Assembly: GCF_036884655.1 (NCBI RefSeq)
Contig: NC_088335.1
Location: 46,177,001 to 46,241,000, forward strand
DNA from: Musa acuminata AAA Group
Taxonomy: Eukaryota; Streptophyta; Magnoliopsida; Zingiberales; Musaceae
Length of the DNA stretch: 64,000 nucleotides
Direction of reading: 5' to 3'
In this document: one piece after another, positions 36,476 to 49,476 of the stretch
Layout of the letters: every line of letters begins with the position of its first letter
How positions within the stretch are numbered: position 1 is the first letter of the stretch
Made by a program: the position numbers and the translations under genes
The notes under the pieces: generated by a model
The model's database searches: none
Told to the model about the DNA's origin: nothing
The model's input: only the letters and a program-made list of their open reading frames with translations

Positions 36476-39400
36476 GATACACACGCATGCACAAGATGTG
36501 ATTGTTTGATCTTGATTTGGCCAAAAAATCATAATGGAAGTGAAACTATACGTCTCCCTCCTTTTGGAAATGGCAAACTAATAAATAATGAAGTAACATC
36601 TTTGTGTGAATTGATGTTGTTTCTCCAAATAAAAAGTGAATCTAAAACGAATATTGTTATCTCCTTTCCAAATGCCATAAAAAGAGGAAAAAAGAATCAA
36701 AACTTGGTATTAGATGATCTGGATCTGGTCTTGGTGTCCTGCAGGTACTCCCTCAACATATGGGATGTTGGCGGTCAGAAAACTATTAGGTCCTACTGGC
36801 GGAACTACTTCGAGCAGACGGATGGCCTGGTGTGGGTCGTTGACAGCTCTGATGTGCGGAGATTGGATGATTGCAGGTCGGAGCTTGAGAATCTCTTGAA
36901 AGAAGAGGTGCGAGATTGATTCAAATATCAATTATGTTTGTTTTCTTATGCTTTTGATTCTTAGAGTGGGTTTATAAGTTTAAATATCTGTCATTTTGTT
37001 ATTAGTCTTAACTGCTAATTATTATAAGTCTATTGGAAAGAAGTAACATGGTCGGCAAAGGCTACATGCAGATGCTTCTACGATTTGCTTTTGTTACATG
37101 AAGTTGGCCATTGAAGTTCGTCTATGCAAAGGATGGATCTCTGGATCCTACTTTGAGGCTTTTAACTCTGATCCTAGGGGTTGGCATTGTTTCCTAGGGA
37201 AGAAAATTTCATCCTGACATTGAAGGCAATGCTTTTGATAGTGGCGCACACATAGCACATAACATGTTGGTTCATTTTTCCAAGTTTTAGTTATTATTAT
37301 TATTAGACTTCTTATCACTATAGTTACAGGTTATCTAAATGAAATTTTTAAGTAAGAAGTTTATTAATAATTATTCTATATATTTCTTCCATTATATTGG
37401 TTTCCTCTTTTATCATCTCTTTACCCTGATGGAAGTTTTATTTATGAAAAATATATTTATTGCATTTGTCAATCAATGGTCAAAACATGGCTGCAGTATT
37501 AGGGGTGTGAAAGGGTTGTTCTATAATCATGTTAGTTTTCTTATTCAGGTTTTATCTAAAATGTTCAATTTAACTCAAAATCATTATACTTAGTTTTTGC
37601 TGAATGAGCACTATTATTTCATATTTCATTTTGTGCTGTGTCAATCTCTTGTTTCTCCCAGTAAATCTTTTATGTTGATGTGTTGGGTTTGAATCATGCT
37701 CCGTGCTTAAGATTGGCACCACAAATATCCATCGTCAGCAATGGCACAGCTTAATTTGAAGATATTCTTGTTTCACCATTTTCTATTCTTCACCTATAGT
37801 CAACTTGGAGATCATTATATATCTCTAAACATGAAAAAGTCAAGCATGGTTTAATTGTGCAGAGACATATAATTAACTTGGTGTAATTACTTGTGATTTG
37901 TGCAGTTGGAACTTACATTGACTTAACATTTGATGCAATGAAAAGAAGAAATATTGTTTTACACTTTTGTATTCGCTCGAGTTTTTCCTGATATTAGTGT
38001 TAAATATTGACACATGCTGTGTGTGTGCCAGCAGAAAAGCCAAGCTGATAAACATTCTAAGCACTTTGCCCATTCAAAGTTGAAGCATATCTTCTCATGA
38101 TAGTATTTGTATGATGCACAAGATAGCTAGTTACTTTAAGTTTATGGGTGTGAGTATGCCACTAGATCAATTTCTATGCCTTTTTTTGGGCTTCATCTGT
38201 TGGCTGTTGTATTTGTGGGAGATATTTGTTAATGTTGGTATCTTCTGCTTTGTTGTATATTTTGATGCTTTCGTCATGTTGTGATTATCTAATCAACATC
38301 TTGTTTCATTACTCACGTGTCCATCTGACCATGTCAATTTTATTTTGCTTATTCTTGTATTATTATCACATCTTTGTTCACTGTTGTTAATTCTAAAGAT
38401 AACCTATGAGATTCCTATTGACTTACCACTATTATATTAAAAAGGCAACACAGTGTACAAAGATCTTACCAATGCTAATTTGAGGAGGGTCGATATAAGT
38501 AGTCTTATCCTTGCAAATAAAGAGGTTATTTCTATGGCTTGAACCCTACTCATCTATGTCGTAGAGGAGCACATTTACTGTGACATCAAGGCTTATCCAT
38601 GCCACTATCATATGGCAACCAAGATAGCCTTCATATATGCAGCATCTAATTTAATCACCCAGCTCCAATATGGTTGAACTTGAGACCTTTTGTAGAATAT
38701 GCTGATTGGAAACATAAATCCATTTCAACAATCAATGTGGATAATAAGATGTTGTAAAGTAGCAAATTTACTGTGACGTAAAGGCTTGTCCTTACCACTA
38801 TCATATAGCAACCAAGATAGCCTTCATATATAGTGTCTAATTTAATCACCCAGATCTCATTTGGTTGAACATGAGACCTTTTGTAGAATATACTGATATG
38901 AAACATAAATCCATTTCAATAATCAATTCAAATCATAAGATGTCAGTGTGGCTCATGATGTCAACTGTCAAGGCAGGCAATCTGCCTTTGAAAGGTTGTA
39001 TTGTTTGATAGAGGGCATGAAATGTTAATCGATATTCAACTTCATAGAAGTGTTTTTTTATGTGAAGGCTGAAATGCAAGACACCTTAAATTTGTGCCTC
39101 CAAGAATAGGTCAATGACATGAGATTGCTTTGTATCTTATTCCTTGATGTTGTCTTTAGAAATTTAAATTTCTATTTGGAACACATTTTTCATGCGGCTA
39201 TCACAAAAAATTAGTAGAACTCAACGCTTGTTTCCTTATTTCTTTTGTGGATATTTAGTGGATAAAATATCTAATGGATAAATCTTCTGTGGTTTTGACA
39301 GAGGTTATCAGGGGCATCTTTGTTGATCTTTGCAAATAAGCAGGATATCCAAGGTGCTCTCAAGCCAGCAGATATAGTCAAAGTAAGATTACAGATGATA

Positions 39401-40654
39401 TCCATGTGTTGCATTTGGCATTTAATCTTTTGGATCTTTGAAGGGTCTTCTAAATGTGTAAACATGACATATAGTTGTAAAGGTCAAAATAGATCAAACC
39501 GGCTTTGGTTCAGACTCGGCTTCGATTGATGTTGATGTTGGATTTGAAGGCTACATAAGGCTGATCCAAATCAGATCTAATTCTCTGAAAGGGGGGCAGT
39601 TTCACCTTTTTTCTCATAGGGCATGGTGCAATTATCCGAGCTAAGTAGGGGCTTTCCGCCCAGAGAATGTGTTTTCCCAAGCAGACTGAAGCAATATGGG
39701 CCTTGAGAGCTCTGTGCTTAGCTTGTCCTCCAAAGACCTGCCACATTGCCAGACAGCTTCTAAAGTTTCTAGAATTGTCTGGGAACATTTGTACCAATTT
39801 TAGATAGTCTTTTGTCTTTATTTTTGAGTAATACGAATTTTCTTGTGTTAAAACCTTAATTAATTACGGCAGGTCAAGCCTTCAGACTTGGACCAGAGCT
39901 TTGAACCAAATGGTAAGGTTAAATGTGTTGAGTTGCGTTGGGTTATTGGCTTTAGAAGTCGTCACCACCCTTAATTTTACCTGAGGAAACTTGAAGATAT
40001 ATGCTTACACTGCAATATTTCTGTATCTTTTCTATCATCTATTAGCAACAGCTAGGTTAAATCAAACATGCTGATTGTGCATTTCATCAGTAAGACTTCT
40101 GTAACATCTTTATATTACCCTTTTCCCTCTTCTAATATTTTTTATTTTGTGGATCATTCAATTTGAGAAATATTATGATAGATTTTTGAAAATGAGCTTT
40201 GTGGAACTGCAAGGTCTAGTTTATTGAATCTCATTATTTTTCTTGAATAATGTCAAATCATACTTGATGCAGTCTTCTCATTCCCAGTATTTCTTGTTGG
40301 TCAAGAATCTGGCTGTATTCTCTTGTTGAGCTTCAAAGTTGGCATTAAATTTTTTCAATTACACTTGATGCATTCTTCTCATTCCAGTATTCTTTTTGGT
40401 CAGGATTTTGGCTGTATCCTCTTATTGAGCTTCAAAACTGGCACTAAGTCAGCTATTAAATATTTAAATTCAAGTGTCATTGCTCCTCTTCGATAATATG
40501 ATCTCCATTTGTTCAGGTACTAAATTTAGATGCCATGGACAAAACCAGGCATTGGCAAATTGTGGGATGTAGTGCCTATACCGGGGAAGGTTTGCTCAAG
40601 GGATTTGATTGGCTGGTGCAAGATATTGCTTCTCGGATATATATGCTCGACTGA
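36154..40654 (+). CDS. TTN5: ADP-ribosylation factor-like GTPase ARL2 (TITAN5 type)
   Basis: Five exons, 185 residues: 36154-36218, 36305-36415, 36745-36907, 39302-39382, 40517-40654; all phases close and the length equals Arabidopsis TTN5. ARL2 is a small GTPase that works with tubulin-folding cofactors, above all cofactor D, and so affects microtubules; TITAN5 loss in Arabidopsis is embryo-lethal. Seen in the sequence: Gly2, a Lys-rich N-terminal helix, P-loop GLDNSGKT (23-30), switch I T47 in SPTLGFNIK, switch II WDVGGQ (65-70), NKQD (125-128) and GCSA (157-160). The protein matches plant ARL2 almost residue for residue. Intron 2 starts close to a (CT)20 microsatellite. Introns 3 and 4 each carry a two-copy tandem duplication. 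Confidence 0.97.
36433..36472 (+). repeat. (CT)n microsatellite in TTN5 intron 2
   Basis: About 20 CT units beginning 17 bases after the intron 2 donor and followed at once by CACAG, so the tract looks like a polypyrimidine tract with an acceptor. Confidence 0.95.
38569..38949. repeat. two-copy tandem duplication in TTN5 intron 3, unit about 193 bp
   Basis: Copy 1 is 38569-38761 and copy 2 is 38762 to about 38949. Shared blocks include ATTTACTGTGACRT, AGCCTTCATATAT and GAGACCTTTTGTAGAATAT. Identity is around 85-90 percent by eye. Confidence 0.9.
40262..40459. repeat. two-copy tandem duplication in TTN5 intron 4, unit about 101 bp
   Basis: Copy 1 from 40262 and copy 2 from 40363, both starting ACTTGATGCA, then TCTTCTCATTCC, GGCTGTAT and TTGAGCTTCAAA. 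Copy 2 lies about 60 bases before the last exon's acceptor, so the duplication may include the branch region. Confidence 0.9.
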
Positions 40655-41969
40655 GAATGAGAATGATATATGGATTGTGTTACGATATGGCAGGATAAAA
40701 TCTTCGACAAAATCCCTATTGTTCAAGCAATCCTACGTATGCTCTGAGAGTTGGACCACCGATATTTTAATCAAAGATGATGACATCTTTACATTTTCTT
40801 TTCTTTGATATTTGTGCAACAAACTATGGTACCATCATCATGACACTTGAGCAAAATGGCCTTCAGTATTTTCTTGTATTTGCTTTGGAGATGATATCAT
40901 GATAATGAAAGGTTGGTATTGTGTGTGGTCTTCTTGAAACTTGTTCCTAAAGTTTATTTGGATGAATCTTCTGGCATCTATCTTACAAAATTATGTATAA
41001 CTCATTATATCAATCCTTATAATGTAGCTAGCCATTATGCCCTATACACAAAAGGTTTTCTTATGAGCATTCATCATCTGTAGTGTATTTAACATGTTAG
41101 TGTTAGCTGCTACTTTCCAAACTTTGTATTAGAAGGAAGACATAATGTCACTTTCCAACCTTTGTTTTAGAGAGTAAAGGATGTCAGATGTAACATGCCA
41201 TGTAGTAGAATGCTTAACTGGCAGTTTGTAATATCTGGATGCTTGTGCTTGCATAAATATGCTAATGTAGTATTTGCAAATGCAGGCTATCTTGTCCAAA
41301 TCTCTGCATTTGCAAATCCTCTTTACATAGCTGCTTGAGTTCATAGGAGACATGATCATCTCCCAACTCATAATTTTGTCATGGTATAAGAGTCCGATGC
41401 TACTCACTCATGCATGTGATGTAGATGATTAGAATTGGAATTGTGGGAACAATCTTTTTGTTCCCAAGAGTGAGACCAGCTTTATTGACCCTCACAAACC
41501 CCTCATTGATGGGAGCCCTTGTGCTGTGTATGGGCTTCAACTTTTTCAGACAAGGGATGTTAGAACTTTTATGAGTTCTCCCATTCCTATCAACTTAATA
41601 TCTACACTAAGAAAGGATGCAAACCATAGGTGATCATTCTTCTGCTTTCAGTGTCATCTTCAGTCTGCTATTTGTTTAATGCACATTATGTTTCTTCATC
41701 ATCTCTTTGAGTGGTGTATGATCAGATTTTATTTACAAGTGATACTGAGCAAGTTTGGGTGAATTGGGAATTGAAGCCTTCGTTGATCATCTCTCCCCTA
41801 CATCATGGAGTACATAAGGTTGAGTTTATGTTTTCATCTACCAATATGTGATGAATTATTTGTCATTGTATTTTCCTTTTTTTATCTTACTATATTTTGA
41901 AATGTGGGAATCTAAGTAGATTGTAGTGTACATTTGTTTAAATAGAAATATATTGCAAACATAACATAA
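40655..41969. other. TTN5 3' region and spacer before the tRNA gene
   Basis: AT-rich; the first part is TTN5 3' UTR. A short near-repeat (TGTCACTTTCCAA or similar) occurs at about 41.11 and 41.15 kb. No gene seen. Confidence 0.5.
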
Positions 41970-42042
41970 GCGCCTGTAGCTCAGTGGATAGAGCGTCTGT
42001 TTCCTAAGCAGAAAGTCGTAGGTTCGACCCCTACCTGGCGCG
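41970..42042 (+). tRNA. tRNA-Arg (anticodon CCT)
   Basis: The 73-base cloverleaf is complete. Acceptor 5' GCGCCTG pairs with 3' CTGGCGC, with a T-T mismatch at pair 6-67, and the discriminator is G. The D arm is GCTC...GAGC. The anticodon stem TCTGT/GCAGA holds the loop TTCCTAA, whose anticodon CCT decodes AGG. The T arm is GTAGG-TTCGACC-CCTAC. There is no intron and CCA is not encoded, as expected for a nuclear gene. A CAA at 41956-41958 fits the plant tRNA start site, and T7 at 42053-42059 is a Pol III terminator. Confidence 0.95.
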
Positions 42043-43030
42043 AAACTATTTCTTTTTTTGTAAATTCCGAATAAAATAATTTATTTATTTTTTTAGAAAT
42101 ACTTTTTTATTTTTATTAAAATAATTTTTTAAATAAAAAAATACTCTTACTAAATTTTTATGATAAAAAATAATGAAGAAAAGATTCAGATCTTATGATG
42201 ATCTATCTATCTATCTTTCTATCAAATGATAAATGATGAAAGTAAGATTGACTAATAATTGATAATAATATTTTTTGAGTTTTTATTGAATCTCAACCAA
42301 CGCAAATCAGTCAAACAAACTCGGTGCTAACTCAATTTTAATTACTTGAAATTATCATAAATCTTAATTAATAATAATAATATTATTATTATTATATATT
42401 AAAATTTCATAAGATATTGATTGAAAATTTAGAATACTTTGATATATTTCAAAATAAAGTATGATAGATAGTATTTCTAAAAAAAATTATAATATTTATT
42501 TTCATTTATTGATAATGAATGGTAATAAATAAGAAATGTTCTCGGTTATAATATTTTTATCACTAAATTAAAAATATATAACTTTAATAAAAAAAAACAC
42601 GATGACTAAATTTTAATTAATTGAATTTTCTACTAATCATGATTATCAAGGTTGCTATAAGTTTCGAGGTATTATAAAATAACTTATATGAGACTTGGAA
42701 TGGCTTTCATGAAGGTTTTAATATATTTATATTTATATAAAGTTTTCCCAAGCACAAGGTGGCATGGGAGTGTGTGATCGATGCACTATGGCCATGCCAT
42801 GCACGTGACAGTGGTGAGTCCATTTGATTCTACAGCACGTACTTGCACTTCTTTCCACGAGACCACAGTAGCATGGAATCAGTGTCACTTCTCTTCTTCC
42901 TCTTACGATGGAGATAGAGAGAAGGGGTGCTTTCTCAACAAGAACAATAATCTTGCTCACGTCTCTCTGATCTCACAAATTTAGGTGTGTAGTTTGCAGC
43001 TTTATTCCCTTTTTTTATATCTCCATAGAT

Positions 43031-43075
<45 letters not shown>

Positions 43076-44160
43076 ATTTGTAGGCAAGGAATATGTTATT
43101 ATTAATTATTAATTATTTTTCATCAAATTCGTTGTTAGCATAATGAATACATGAGAACTAAATATGAATGTTTACAAAATCGTTATATATCAACAATGCA
43201 AGCATGTGAATATATATATATAATTTTGAGAAATTTTGATGAAGCATCCTAACTTAAAAATAAAAACTATAATTTTTTTTTTCATAAATGATGATTTTAT
43301 CCTTGGTTACCTTCGTCGTTGGTTATTGACCGTCTCTTCACATTGACTATATCTACGTTCTTATCATTAATCATGTCAATCCTAATCATCTCTATTGTTG
43401 GTCGAATCTATACGCTACCCATGTTAGTCCGATCATACTTACAAAAAAAAAAGATGGAAAGAAAAACTTGTGATTGAAAAATAAGAGGACCATGAGCAGA
43501 AAATGAGGGCAAGAGTGGTGAAGGAAGAGTGAGCGAGTGATAAGCGATTATTTGGGATGATAACATTGTTAAATGTGCAAATCAACCGATGCATGAAGTC
43601 ATATGTAGCCAGAGAGCCTTTCCTTTATCGTGATGGAAGAGGAGTAAGTGGAAAGGACAAGACGAAAGCTACGATAAATTTAAAGGAGATAAGAGTAAAA
43701 TAATTTTTTGATATAAGAAAGGATGTTTGTATGAGAATTTTTAGAAGTCAGAGACTTAGTAAATTTTTTTTTTAAACTATAGATTTTTTTAAGAATTCTC
43801 CCATATATATATATATATATTTATTTATTACATGTAAAAGGTTTAGAGGAGTAGATATAATATCAAAATTTAGAAGGGTATATATGTTCTTTAAAGGCTT
43901 TAAAGAGGCTAAGCATGTAAAACTCTCCGACTTTAATTACCCCCATAAACTCTTCCTTAATAAAGAAATCGTAGATTAAATGGATGGCTTCGATAGGGGT
44001 TGGTTGAAGGAAACGCCCGTCGGTGCCCCTATAATATATATATAACCAGCAAGCCAAATGGACGGCTGATACACGGGCAAGATGGTGGGCCCCGCAAGAA
44101 AGTACATAAACGGACGGTGTATACGAGCGTTGGAGCGGTGGGGCCCCGAAGCTTAATTAA
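42043..44160. other. AT-rich spacer
   Basis: No gene recognised. It has a long TA microsatellite at 43.03 kb. A stretch at about 43210-43800 is bounded by T-rich, loosely inverted ends and holds purine-rich filler, like a non-autonomous transposon, but I could not define ends or a target duplication. Confidence 0.4.
43034..43072. repeat. (TA)n microsatellite
   Basis: About 19-20 TA units in the spacer between the tRNA and the RBR gene. Confidence 0.95.
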
Positions 44161-44991
44161 CTAATACCCGCTCTTCACCCCAAAAATTTGTACCTCCCCG
44201 ACGCCTGAGCCGAATTATTACGCCGCGTCTTTAACGCCACCTCCGTCGCTTTAAAGGAATCTTCTTGCTCTTTTGCTGCCGCAGCTGCCGCCTTCTGAGC
44301 CCTGCCTTCGATTCCATTCCCGGTGACGCTTTCGTCTCTTTCCGAAGAAGACCGGCGGAATAAAGAGGGCCCTCTTTTCGGGTCACGCGACTCCCGAGTC
44401 CCCTCTCTTTACGGTTCCCCTCGGGAAGTTTCTCCCGAACGCGAAGGCGTAATCCGGAGGCGATGGTTGGGGGATCGGACGAGGGGTTCTTGGCGTCCTG
44501 CGATACGGTTTTCGATCGGTTGTAGAGGCGAAAGGAGCCTTCTTTTTCTGTTTCTGTGGGTCGATTCTTGCGTGCTTGGTGGTTAATTTGGGTTGTGGGT
44601 GTTTGTGGTGATTGCTGGTGACGGGATGGGGCCCCTCGATTCCTTTTGCGTAGTCGATTCTTGGTGATTTTTGGTTTAGGAATTCTATGATTTGGGGTGT
44701 TTTGGGCTTCGTAATCGTGGGTTTGGATCAATTGGTGTTAAGATCTAAGTGGACGAGCAGGAAGCTGCGATTTCTCCGGTAAGGATTTTAGAGTTGGGTT
44801 GATTTGGAAGGAGTGGCTGACAGATTCTCTGAAAATTTGGCTTTTGGTTCCGTGTTGGATTTGGTGAGTTATGAGTTAATTCTTTGGTTCAACACGGATG
44901 AACGCTGAAAAATAGTTCTTTTTTTTAATCGAAAAAGAAGTTATTTTTTGTGTGTGTTTTCCAAGGGTTTAGAAGCCACGGAAGCTGAAAA
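44161..44991 (+). other. likely 5' leader/promoter of the RBR gene
   Basis: GC-richer, Arg-codon-like sequence (44.2-44.6 kb) followed by a T/G-rich stretch up to the ATG at 44992. It looks like a plant 5' UTR exon plus leader intron. A 166-codon minus-strand frame here is low complexity (Arg, Lys, Pro) and is taken as a shadow. Confidence 0.4.
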
Positions 44992-47900
44992 ATGGAGAAC
45001 ACGAATAGCTTTGAAGAATTGTTCGATAATTCCGATGTAGAAGATGAATTCCAAAGCTGTTGTACAGAGGACGAGGAGTGGCAGGACACGGAGGAATCTT
45101 TGGCCCAAGGGTTCAAGGATGATCTCGATGAACTCTCGTTAAGGATGTTCTTCAAGGGTGTCTCTGCCTCGGATTTGCACAGTAAAGAATCTAGGGTTTC
45201 TGGAATTGGAGTAGTAATGGAAAGGTCTCCTGGGATTCCCTTAATTCAAGTGCAGAAGAAGCTCGATTTCCATGTAGAAGCATTGGTGGCCGAGCACTTG
45301 GCACTGATGGATGGTCTATTGGCAGCTCTGCAGAATGGTGCCCGAAGGCTCTATGCGTTCACGGATTCAGAGAAAGTTTATTATCAGGCAAGGAATAGAC
45401 TAACCAAGAAAACGAGAAACCTGTGTTGACTGCAACTCGATTTTGTATCGGTATTTCTTATGATGTAGTTTAGGAAAAGATAATTATGAATTTTGTGTTT
45501 GCTTATACAGGCACCATATGATTCTATTGCACCATAGTTTGACAGCTTATTTTCAGAATATTTATTTGTATTTCTGTGCTCCGCTCCCTGATCTCCATTT
45601 AGGTTTAGTATTGCATGTGAGAAAATTGTGTTAGTCTCCTTATATTGTCATACTCCTCACACAACAATAGTTGAATGAACATTCTAATTCTTATTTTCTG
45701 CTTCCCTCACCTTTTTTGTGTTGAGATTTATACAAATTGTTTTTTTATTGCATTTCAGTGTCATATATTTCTATATTGTGGGATGGATAAATGAGATTGG
45801 TTGTTTAAATATTTTTGCAGATAGCAGAAACAGAAATACTTGATGACCAACTTTTGGTAGCTCTAGGACACAGAATTCTAGAACTTGCTGATCAACTAGA
45901 AGATTTTGACTTACAACTAGTTTCTAGTTTTGAACTAGAGAGGCCATTGCGCTTGGCCAAAGAAGCAATTGGTGACTGTGCAATGGACACTTGTTCTATC
46001 TGTAGTGAGGAAAAGATAAGTTCCAAGATGATAAAGATAAATTGTTCTCACAAATTTTGTTCTGATTGCATGTTTATATATGTTGAACGCAAGTTAAGGA
46101 CCTTACAGGTTCCTATAAGATGCCCACAAGCGAGATGCAGAAATTTTATTTCAGTCAGTGAGTGCAAGTCCTTTCTTCCTGTTGCTAGTTATAAGATGCT
46201 AGAGAGAGCTGCAATAGAAGCAGATGCTCATAATGGAGACCGAATCTTTTGCCCATTTCAGAATTGTTCAGGGTTGATCAATTGTGTCAATCATTTGTCT
46301 TCTAGAGCAAGCTCATCAACTCAGCCAGACATCAACTGTGTTGAGTGCCCAGAGTGTCACAGAGATATATGTATTGGCTGTCGTGTACCATGGCATTCTT
46401 TGATGTCATGTGATGAGTATCAGAACCTACCTGCAGAAGAGAGAGATGCAGGGGATATCACTTTGCATCAATTGGCACAAAATGCTAGGCAGAGACGCTG
46501 CCAGCAGTGCAGGCAAATGATTGAGCTCGCAGATGGGGGCTACCACATGACCTGCTGGTACATCAACTATGCTTTATGATATGAACTATTTTCTGAGAAT
46601 TAATGGTCAAAGTTGAATGAATACCAAGTTTTTAAGTTCTTTAATTGCATAAGATTATTGATTTATGCATATCAGTCAGACTATTTACTGTAGGAAATTT
46701 TGTTGGCCTTTTGACATGAGATGTCTTCTCTTTAATCCATATCATTATGATATAGTAACACCTATCTTTCTTTCATGCATGGCATACATTTACTAGTGGT
46801 TTGTTTAAATACAATACCTGAATTTCCTAACTGTGACTGGTCCTTTTCTTGATGTTCCTGTATGAATGCATGCACTAGACTTGTTGGAACATGATTTATG
46901 TTCTCTAACAACATCCTATCTTTGCTGTCTAAAATCATTTGACTGCTTCTATACAAAGGCACTCTTGAGTCATTTTACCAATTTCTTATTGCCACAAAAT
47001 AGATAGTTATGTACATCTCATAGAACTGACGGCCCTCAAACTTTCTTCATAGCTGGTATTCTCATTATGTTATTCTATCTATATGTCAATGGATAACTAA
47101 ACAATGCCTTCTTAATGGTGGATATATGTCATTGGTCTTCTTTAATTCTGATTTGAGGGAACAATCTATCCTAGGACTTATATCTAAACTTTTGTCTCCA
47201 GTCTAGGAGCTGTGATAACTGTAACTTGGAAATGGAGATCAAAAACATTACTTGATATGATTTTTTTATTTACTTTAAGTTGGGCTTAAATTTTTGTTTG
47301 GTATTAGTGCCTTCATGAAGTCCTAAAAGTGGCTTTCTGGAAAATCTGGTAATATTTTCTGGAAATGAGAAGGAAGTATGGAAGGTCAACTTAGGTCGTT
47401 TGTGAAATGTGACAATTACAAACATATATAACTTTGAAGCACAGAAATTAATTTAATATGCACCTAAATTTAGATAACTTTGATTTAATCAGTCACCAAT
47501 GTGTCAGTAACAGGAAATTGTTTTTGGCTTCATAATGGTAGGTATCAATGCTCCTTGTACATCAACTGTGCTGTTTGGTTGCTGCTGGTCCAAAAATTGC
47601 TAATGAGCTGTTAGTTTGCAGCAATGAGATCTTTTGAACTTCTATAAATCATAATAATTGTAGAAGAATGAAAATTTCTATACCTCTTTGCATAATTTCA
47701 TCACTAGAAAATTAACATTTATATATATGAAAAGCATGGACATGGTACAAACATCGAAACAGCAAAATAGAGAGGTGTCAATGTTGCAAATATTATTGTA
47801 GTGCAAACTTAGGGAGCCAGTTTCTTTTACTTTTCATTTTTTTACTATTTGTACACTGCTACCTCAATCGAACATTTTAATTACCGGTAAGGAAACAGAT

Positions 47901-49476
47901 GCAGCAAGTACAGGCAGACACATGCTTGCACAAAGGAATTCTGTGGTAAATGCATAGGAGTAAAGGATAAATTGTTTTTTCTTGAGTAATGGAGAAATAA
48001 ATATCTTTTTGAACTTCCTGTGGTCACTGCTATTAGATTTTGTTTTGAGAAGAGAATTATTATCGACCAATTTTCTTCTATTTATCAGTATGCTAGTATT
48101 TATAAACATCTAATGAGCTTGGAGCCAAGGATATCTTTGTAGGTCTGAAATTCATCCTTGAGTATGTCGTAGGAGACTGTTAAACTTTGAAAATTTTGTT
48201 TTCTTATTGAGTCATGAAGAAATACGTATCATTTTAAACTTCAATGGTCACTGCTATTTGATTTTGTTTTGAGAAGATAATTGTTATCGACCATTGTTCT
48301 TCTATCATGTGCATCCTGGTATTCATAAATGTCTGATGAGCTTTGAGGCAAGGGTTTGTTCATAGTTTAAAAAATTTACTCGAGTATGTCCTATGGGATA
48401 GTTGAACTTTGAAATTTTCTATTAGGTAGAGTTGACTTACATGGTTGAGTATCATAAAAGATTTGTCTAGATCTCTGTAATGCTACAAGGAAGAATTGAT
48501 GTGTGATCTGGATCTATGCTTATTCCTTGTATTCTTCCTTTGTTTATTTAATTTTTTGGAAATGGTTGGTAAGCTTTCAGAGAACTTCCTATAAAAATTT
48601 CCATATGTTATAAGTGCTGTAAGGTCTGCTTAGAGTGAATTAATTTTAGAGACCTTTTGTCTATCTGTAACTTTTGAGCGTAATTATCTTTATATTAGCC
48701 TGACTTTCATAATTGTTTTCTTTTCCAATGCACAAAATCTTGAAGCATTGTCAAGATATTTTTTTAACTTATATTCTTGGATAATTGGAATCAAATAGAT
48801 TTGACTAATGAGTTTACTTTTCACCTGTTAGTGCTAGACTGTTCTCAAACCAATAATATGAAGTCTGTCTGTTTCACCATTTCTTTCTTTAGTAGTCCTT
48901 TCTGTTCTGATCAATCATATATAGATACATCAAACTGCTAATGGCTTGTTATCTTGAAACTTGCCTCCTTTCACTTCTCAGAGACATATAGTTGTTTTCT
49001 TCCATAGGCTCTTCTGTTTGTCAGGTTGAAACAGCAAATAGTTACAACTTAAGTAATCAACTGTTTAACATCATTTTCGTGTTGGTAATGTCAGGTGTGG
49101 GCATGAGTTCTGCTATTTATGTGGTGCTGAATATAGGAATGGGATTCAGACATGTCAATGTGCCTTTTGGGGTGAGAATAGCCTGGAATCCTCTGCAACG
49201 TCGAATCAAGAGTCAGAGCTGTGGACTTGGGAGTCTTTTGATTCTCTGCCGACGGTTATGGATGAGTACTCGGAGCAAGAAAGAGCACAACTGGCTCTGA
49301 TACAAAGGTTTCTTGCTGGAGGATTCAGCCTTAGTGAACACCACCACCCTTCCCAATCACCCCCTCGGTGTTCTGACTCATACATGGATACCATGAGAGA
49401 CCTCCACCAGCTCCCATGGCTCGAGAGGTTTGTATCTGTGATTAGTGATAGCTACCATGAGGATTTTGTCCAGTGA
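44992..49476 (+). CDS. RBR-type E3 ubiquitin ligase with RNase H-like N-terminal domain
   Basis: Three exons, 504 residues: 44992-45387, 45821-46557, 49095-49476; phases close. An acidic N-terminus is followed by an RNase H-like (RVT_3) domain (about 85-185; VEALVAEHLALMDGLLAAL), an architecture seen in a group of plant RBR proteins. RING1 uses C190, C193, C207, H209, C212, C215, C233 and C238. The IBR follows (about 255-345), then RING2 (C359, C362, C377, C379, C384, C387). RBR ligases pass ubiquitin through a RING2 cysteine, normally in a G-C-x-H-M motif. Here the motif reads G-G-Y-H-M, with G372 (codon GGC at 46538-46540) at the catalytic position. Intron 1 uses a GC donor (TATCAG|GCAAGG). 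An AATAAA lies at 49514. Whether it can still transfer ubiquitin is doubtful; it may be a dead scaffold or carry a sequence error. Confidence 0.88.
47971..48422. repeat. two-copy tandem duplication in RBR intron 2, unit about 224 bp
   Basis: Copy 1 from about 47971 and copy 2 from about 48194. Both hold GGTCACTGCTATT, GATTTTGTTTTGAGAAGA and TTATCGACCA in the same order. Divergence is moderate. Confidence 0.85.

Noticed and set aside
43210..43800. Possible non-autonomous DNA transposon
   Set aside because: T-rich ends look loosely inverted, but no defined termini or target duplication could be seen.
44231..44731. 166-codon minus-strand frame
   Set aside because: Low-complexity Arg/Lys/Pro composition over the RBR leader; no family resemblance.
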